10,409 bases of DNA from Euperipatoides rowelli (taxonomy: Eukaryota; Onychophora; Udeonychophora; Euonychophora; Peripatopsidae), in the NCBI GenBank assembly GCA_003024985.2, contig PXIH01S0005180.1; one strand, given 5' to 3'. The position numbers and the translations under genes were made by a program. Below the pieces are notes generated by a model. That model did no database searches and was not told the origin of the DNA. It worked only from the letters and a program-made list of their open reading frames with translations. Positions 8,009 to 10,409 of the stretch are shown piece after piece. How positions within the stretch are numbered: position 1 is the stretch's first letter; each line of letters begins with the position of its first letter.

Positions 8009-8300
8009 GTATAATTTCCAAACACAATTTCACAAAAGATCCATTATTATGATTAGAGTAAAATAAATCCCAAAATTGGATATTTATAATTTTCTGTGGG
8101 TCCCTTACTAGACTATTTTTTTTAACCAAAGTTTTTTTTTTTTTTTAATGTTTCAAATAAATTTTTGATTAAAGATTTATTTAGAGCCCCCTAAACCCAA
8201 AAAATAATGCTGCATAGAATTAGCATTAGTATAAACGGCCGTTTTAAAATAAACCAAAGCATAAATAATTCAAGAAATTATTGTAATTAGTAATCCAGGG

Positions 8301-8319
8301 TTGGTCGAAATTCGACCAA
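8301..8319. repeat. CpG-bearing 19-nt palindrome
   Basis: TTGGTCGAA, a central A, then TTCGACCAA: a perfect 9-bp inverted repeat around one base, with CpG in each arm, in very AT-rich surroundings. A second palindrome, AAACGGCCGTTT, lies 57 bp upstream of it (8233-8244). Either could be a protein-binding site or a remnant of a palindromic repeat; the function is unknown. Confidence 0.6.
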
Positions 8320-9337
8320 TAAGAAAATTGCCTTTGTAAAATGCCGCCACAACGCTAAACAATGAATGTTTTACATTTTTTCTAAATTTTAGCTCATTGC
8401 ACTCCCTCTCCATATAAACTTTAAGTCTGCCAAATCTCACACTCCTCCGTGCGCCCAATATGCTTAAAAAGTGATCCAAAGTTTTCCCTTCACGTATTAA
8501 TATATAGATGAGAGAAGAGAAAAAGGACTGATGAATTTAAAATTGCATCTGTTAAAAAGTATTATCACAAATCATTTGTTTACTGTTTTATTTATTTTTT
8601 ATTATGCTGCTACATTAGTTTGCTTGTCCAAGAAAAACCGTGTTGTCTTCGTGTGTTTGTTTACTTTTGTGATAGGCCTTGTTATTTATTAAACATCACA
8701 TTAACTTTGTTCAATTATGAGATTGTAAACAATGCACAAAGCAACCCTCTCTCTCTCCTTGCAAGTGCATATTAATGCTAATTTTATTCATATGTATTTT
8801 TTAAATACTTGCAGGCGCTAGTATAAAAGAGCCCTGCATTTTACTTTAATTTGTCTGCTTTTTTAGAATCGGCGTGTGTCTTTCCAATGAGCTATTTCTA
8901 TTTATTTATGTATTCCTGAGTTTATTTAACTGGATTGGCATATACCGATCCCAACTTGTGGTACCAGGTTTTTTTTTTTAATTTGTTGTCTAAATAAAAA
9001 TAGTTTTAGACTTCAAGCCTTAGTCTACTGAATAATAATAATATTAAACAATAATTTTTAGAAAAAGCTGTGCAATATAAAAACAATGAAATGCATATTG
9101 TTTTTTTAAATTAAAGCTTGCCATCAAACAAAATAACATCATAAAGAGTTTGCACAACATTATATGTAAAAGTGATATTCAAATATAAAAAAAACAATTT
9201 TACAGCGAAACAATAGTCAAGATTATATTAACTGGGGGCTACATACAGTATATACTATAGACAAATGCAACTTATTTAAAAGATTTTCATTTTAAACAAT
9301 TTTAAATGTCCGATTTTATATTTTTCTAAATTTATAG

Positions 9338-9439
9338 TTTTTCCTGAAAGCTACTCAGCTGGAACAAATGAAACATGGTTATGCTTTAGCTGATGAATCT
9401 CGAGCTGTAGCAGTATCAATTTTGGAGGAAAAAGAAGCT
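9338..9439 (+). CDS. SMC6: SMC6 exon e: FFLKATQLEQM motif and root of the coiled coil
   Basis: This internal exon of 102 nt encodes 34 codons, phase 0 at both ends. The acceptor AAATTTATAG ends at 9337 and is AT-rich with little pyrimidine tract; the donor is GTAAGT at 9440. It starts FFLKATQLEQMK, one of the most conserved SMC6 blocks, which lies where the N-terminal ATPase lobe passes into the long antiparallel coiled coil. The remainder (ALADESRAV, then ILEEKEA) is charged and helical and less conserved, as expected for the neck of the coiled coil. The preceding intron, 2,808 bp, is the longest complete one here. Confidence 0.95.
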
Positions 9440-9551
9440 GTAAGTATTTGTTACTTATACTGTAAATGAAATTTGCTAAGTCTGACATCTTAATAAAATA
9501 AAAGCTTTAAACATTAATTGTGATATGTAACTTTGTTTTAAAACTTAATAG
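9440..9551 (+). other. Short SMC6 intron between exons e and f (112 bp)
   Basis: GT-AG intron starting GTAAGT and ending AACTTAATAG. It is far shorter than its neighbours and free of repeats. The acceptor has a weak pyrimidine tract; a plausible branch region is TTTGCTAAGTC or ACATTAATTG. Confidence 0.9.
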
Positions 9552-9689
9552 ACATTACCAGTCTTACAAAAAGAAGTTCGTGAGTGGGAACAGAAGTGGC
9601 GATTTCACCAGTCCTTAGATGAATTAAGGAAGAAAGTCAATCGATTAGAAAATGAACTGGCCTGGGCTCTTACGATGGAACAAGAAAAA
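9552..9689 (+). CDS. SMC6: SMC6 exon f: first coiled-coil segment (ENELAWALTMEQEK)
   Basis: This internal exon of 138 nt encodes 46 codons, phase 0 at both ends. The acceptor AACTTAATAG ends at 9551 and the donor is GTATGT at 9690. It encodes a charged helical stretch with heptad-like spacing (LQKEVREWEQKW, then LDELRKKVNRLENELAWAL). The end, L-x-x-E-x-A-W-A-L-x-x-E-x-E-K, matches a conserved landmark in the early SMC6 coiled coil, known from other animals as a block of the form L..E.AWA..NE.EK. The protein would continue in an exon beyond 10409. Confidence 0.93.
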
Positions 9690-10409
9690 GTATGTTTTTT
9701 TTTTTTTTCATTTATTAAAGAAAATTGCTCTCAGCATTATTATTTTGATATTCATTTTTTGCTTAATTTAGTAAATAAAAATAGTAATATAATTTAATAT
9801 CAAAATATGCATTATGTATTGAATTACTTTTATAAAGAAATTTATTATTAAAATTTTTATTGAATCACATCAAATTTATTTGTTTAATTTTGCTTCCATA
9901 ATGTGATTATGTAGGCTACCATGATGTCATACTAAACTAATTTGATTAATTTTGAAAGTTCCACTATTACAACTATAAACTGACAGTTTAGTAATGTTTG
10001 AAAGCAGCGACAAGTTCTATAAATTTAAGTACAATTCAGATTTATTTATGGTATATAATTTTTAATTGTATATAATAACATTATCCCGAATAAAAACGTC
10101 TATCAGCATTATTAAGCTAACAATTGAAAATTTCATTTGTTTTTTAAATCAGGAAATGAAGTGAAAGCAATAATTTATTGAATATTAATTGAAAATAAGG
10201 CGAAACTGCAGAATTCTCCAGCAAGGCTTATTAGCAGTTTGATCGCGTAATCAAGCGCGAAGGATTTTTTAAGATGTTAATAGGCTATGTTTGCTTATTA
10301 TAGGACTCTAAGCAATTGCTAAGAGTCCTATAATAAGTATAGCCTATTAACATCTGGTACAAATAACCAGAGGCGCAAGGTTACACGACCAAATGCATAT
10401 AAGCATACC
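9690..10409 (+). other. 5' part of the intron after exon f
   Basis: Begins GTATGT followed by a T run. Between 9710 and 10220 I see nothing but AT-rich sequence; from 10226 the foldback element begins. No further SMC6 exon is visible before the window ends. Confidence 0.85.
10226..10409. mobile_element. Foldback element with near-perfect inner stem, running off the window end
   Basis: The inner stem 10272-10315 pairs with 10316-10355 with no loop (AGCAATTGCT at the centre), broken only by a small bulge (about 4 nt) near 10288-10294 and one or two mismatches. Shared blocks are AGATGTTAATAGGCTAT and CTTATTATAGGACTCT. A less similar outer stem continues: GCTTATTAGCAGTTTGATCG with 10226-10271 on the left, against the reverse complement of 10356-10409 (GCTTATATGCATTTGGTCGT). 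So the inverted repeat spans at least 90 bp per arm. It is probably a palindromic MITE-type element; its outer end may lie beyond 10409. No coding capacity. Confidence 0.75.

Larger units (their letters stand above)
6530..9337 (+). other. SMC6 intron between exons d and e (2,808 bp)
   Basis: GT-AG intron with a weak GTAGCT donor. It holds the 46-bp duplication (6888-6979), a retrotransposon fragment (7599-8008) and the palindrome at 8301-8319. In 6980-7590 I see AT-rich sequence and a second AGGGGATTTAAAA motif (7085-7097). In 8330-9330 I see AT-rich sequence, a short CTCTCTCTCT run near 8747-8757 and nothing coding. Confidence 0.9.
1..10409 (+). other. SMC6: SMC6 gene, internal 5'-proximal portion (partial gene span)
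   Basis: Gene-level entry. Six exons on the + strand join without a stop into about 208 codons matching the N-terminal part of SMC6. With SMC5 and the NSE subunits, this protein forms the SMC5/6 complex, a nuclear ATPase that holds and compacts DNA, supports homologous recombination and repair, and restricts some extrachromosomal DNA. The order seen is: second half of Walker A, remaining N-terminal ATPase lobe, Q-loop, start of coiled coil. By recall, SMC6 proteins are about 1,050-1,100 residues, so roughly a fifth is present, equivalent to about residues 80-290 of the human protein. Intron phases in order are 1 (before exon a), 2, 1, 0, 0, 0, 0. The first exon(s), promoter and 3' half are outside the window. 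SMC5 and other SMCs are less likely, because the NPVSxLxQ and FFLKATQLEQM signatures are SMC6-specific as I know the family. Confidence 0.95.

Noticed and set aside
8270-8479. 69-codon minus-strand open frame upstream of the retrotransposon relic
   Set aside because: It could be an extension of the element, but I see no endonuclease or gag-like motif, so it is not claimed.
8822-8829. TATAAAAG, a strong TATA-box match
   Set aside because: Expected by chance in this AT-rich DNA; no initiator, start codon or coding frame follows it.

Overview
This is an AT-rich stretch of animal nuclear DNA. It holds an internal, 5'-proximal part of one split gene on the + strand, the orthologue of SMC6, the ATPase/coiled-coil subunit of the SMC5/6 complex. 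Six coding exons (317-422, 2506-2642, 4454-4515, 6449-6529, 9338-9439, 9552-9689; 626 nt, about 208 codons) join in frame with GT-AG introns. They read continuously from the middle of the Walker A P-loop, through the rest of the N-terminal ATPase lobe and the Q-loop, into the start of the first coiled coil. The start codon, the first exon(s), the rest of the coiled coil, the hinge and the C-terminal ATPase lobe lie outside the window.

Long AT-rich introns (about 1.8-2.8 kb, one of 112 bp), SMC6 residues, fragments of a CR1/L2-like non-LTR retrotransposon and short foldback repeats all point to a metazoan. The repeat flavour (TAGGCCTA-like words, CR1/L2-like LINE debris, many small palindromic elements) fits a marine invertebrate, possibly an echinoderm or other invertebrate deuterostome, but the species cannot be fixed from the sequence alone. 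Nothing bacterial, phage or CRISPR-like is present.

Layout: 1-316 is the end of an upstream intron. Exon a follows, then intron 423-2505, which holds a roughly 1.17 kb foldback element (arms 944-1272 and 1780-2112) and a 24-bp-stem hairpin at 2340-2390. After exon b, intron 2643-4453 has a cluster of ACTATAGT palindromes (3114-3151) and a probable retrotransposon 3' tail (about 3560-3778). After exon c, intron 4516-6448 carries three internal duplications: about 229 bp apart, about 211 bp apart, and a four-copy minisatellite with a unit near 80 bp at 5684-5998. After exon d, intron 6530-9337 carries a 46-bp tandem duplication (6888-6979), a frameshifted minus-strand fragment of a non-LTR retrotransposon endonuclease (7599-8008) and a CpG-bearing palindrome (8301-8319). 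Exons e and f are separated by only 112 bp. The last partial intron ends in a second foldback element (10226-10409), which probably runs past the window edge.

No second host gene is supported; the other open frames are intronic or antisense shadows. I found no convincing new biological system. The most interesting signals are the two foldback elements, which would make long double-stranded RNA inside the SMC6 pre-mRNA, the minisatellite whose unit lengths all divide by three, and a marked excess of the word TACTGTA/TACAGTA.
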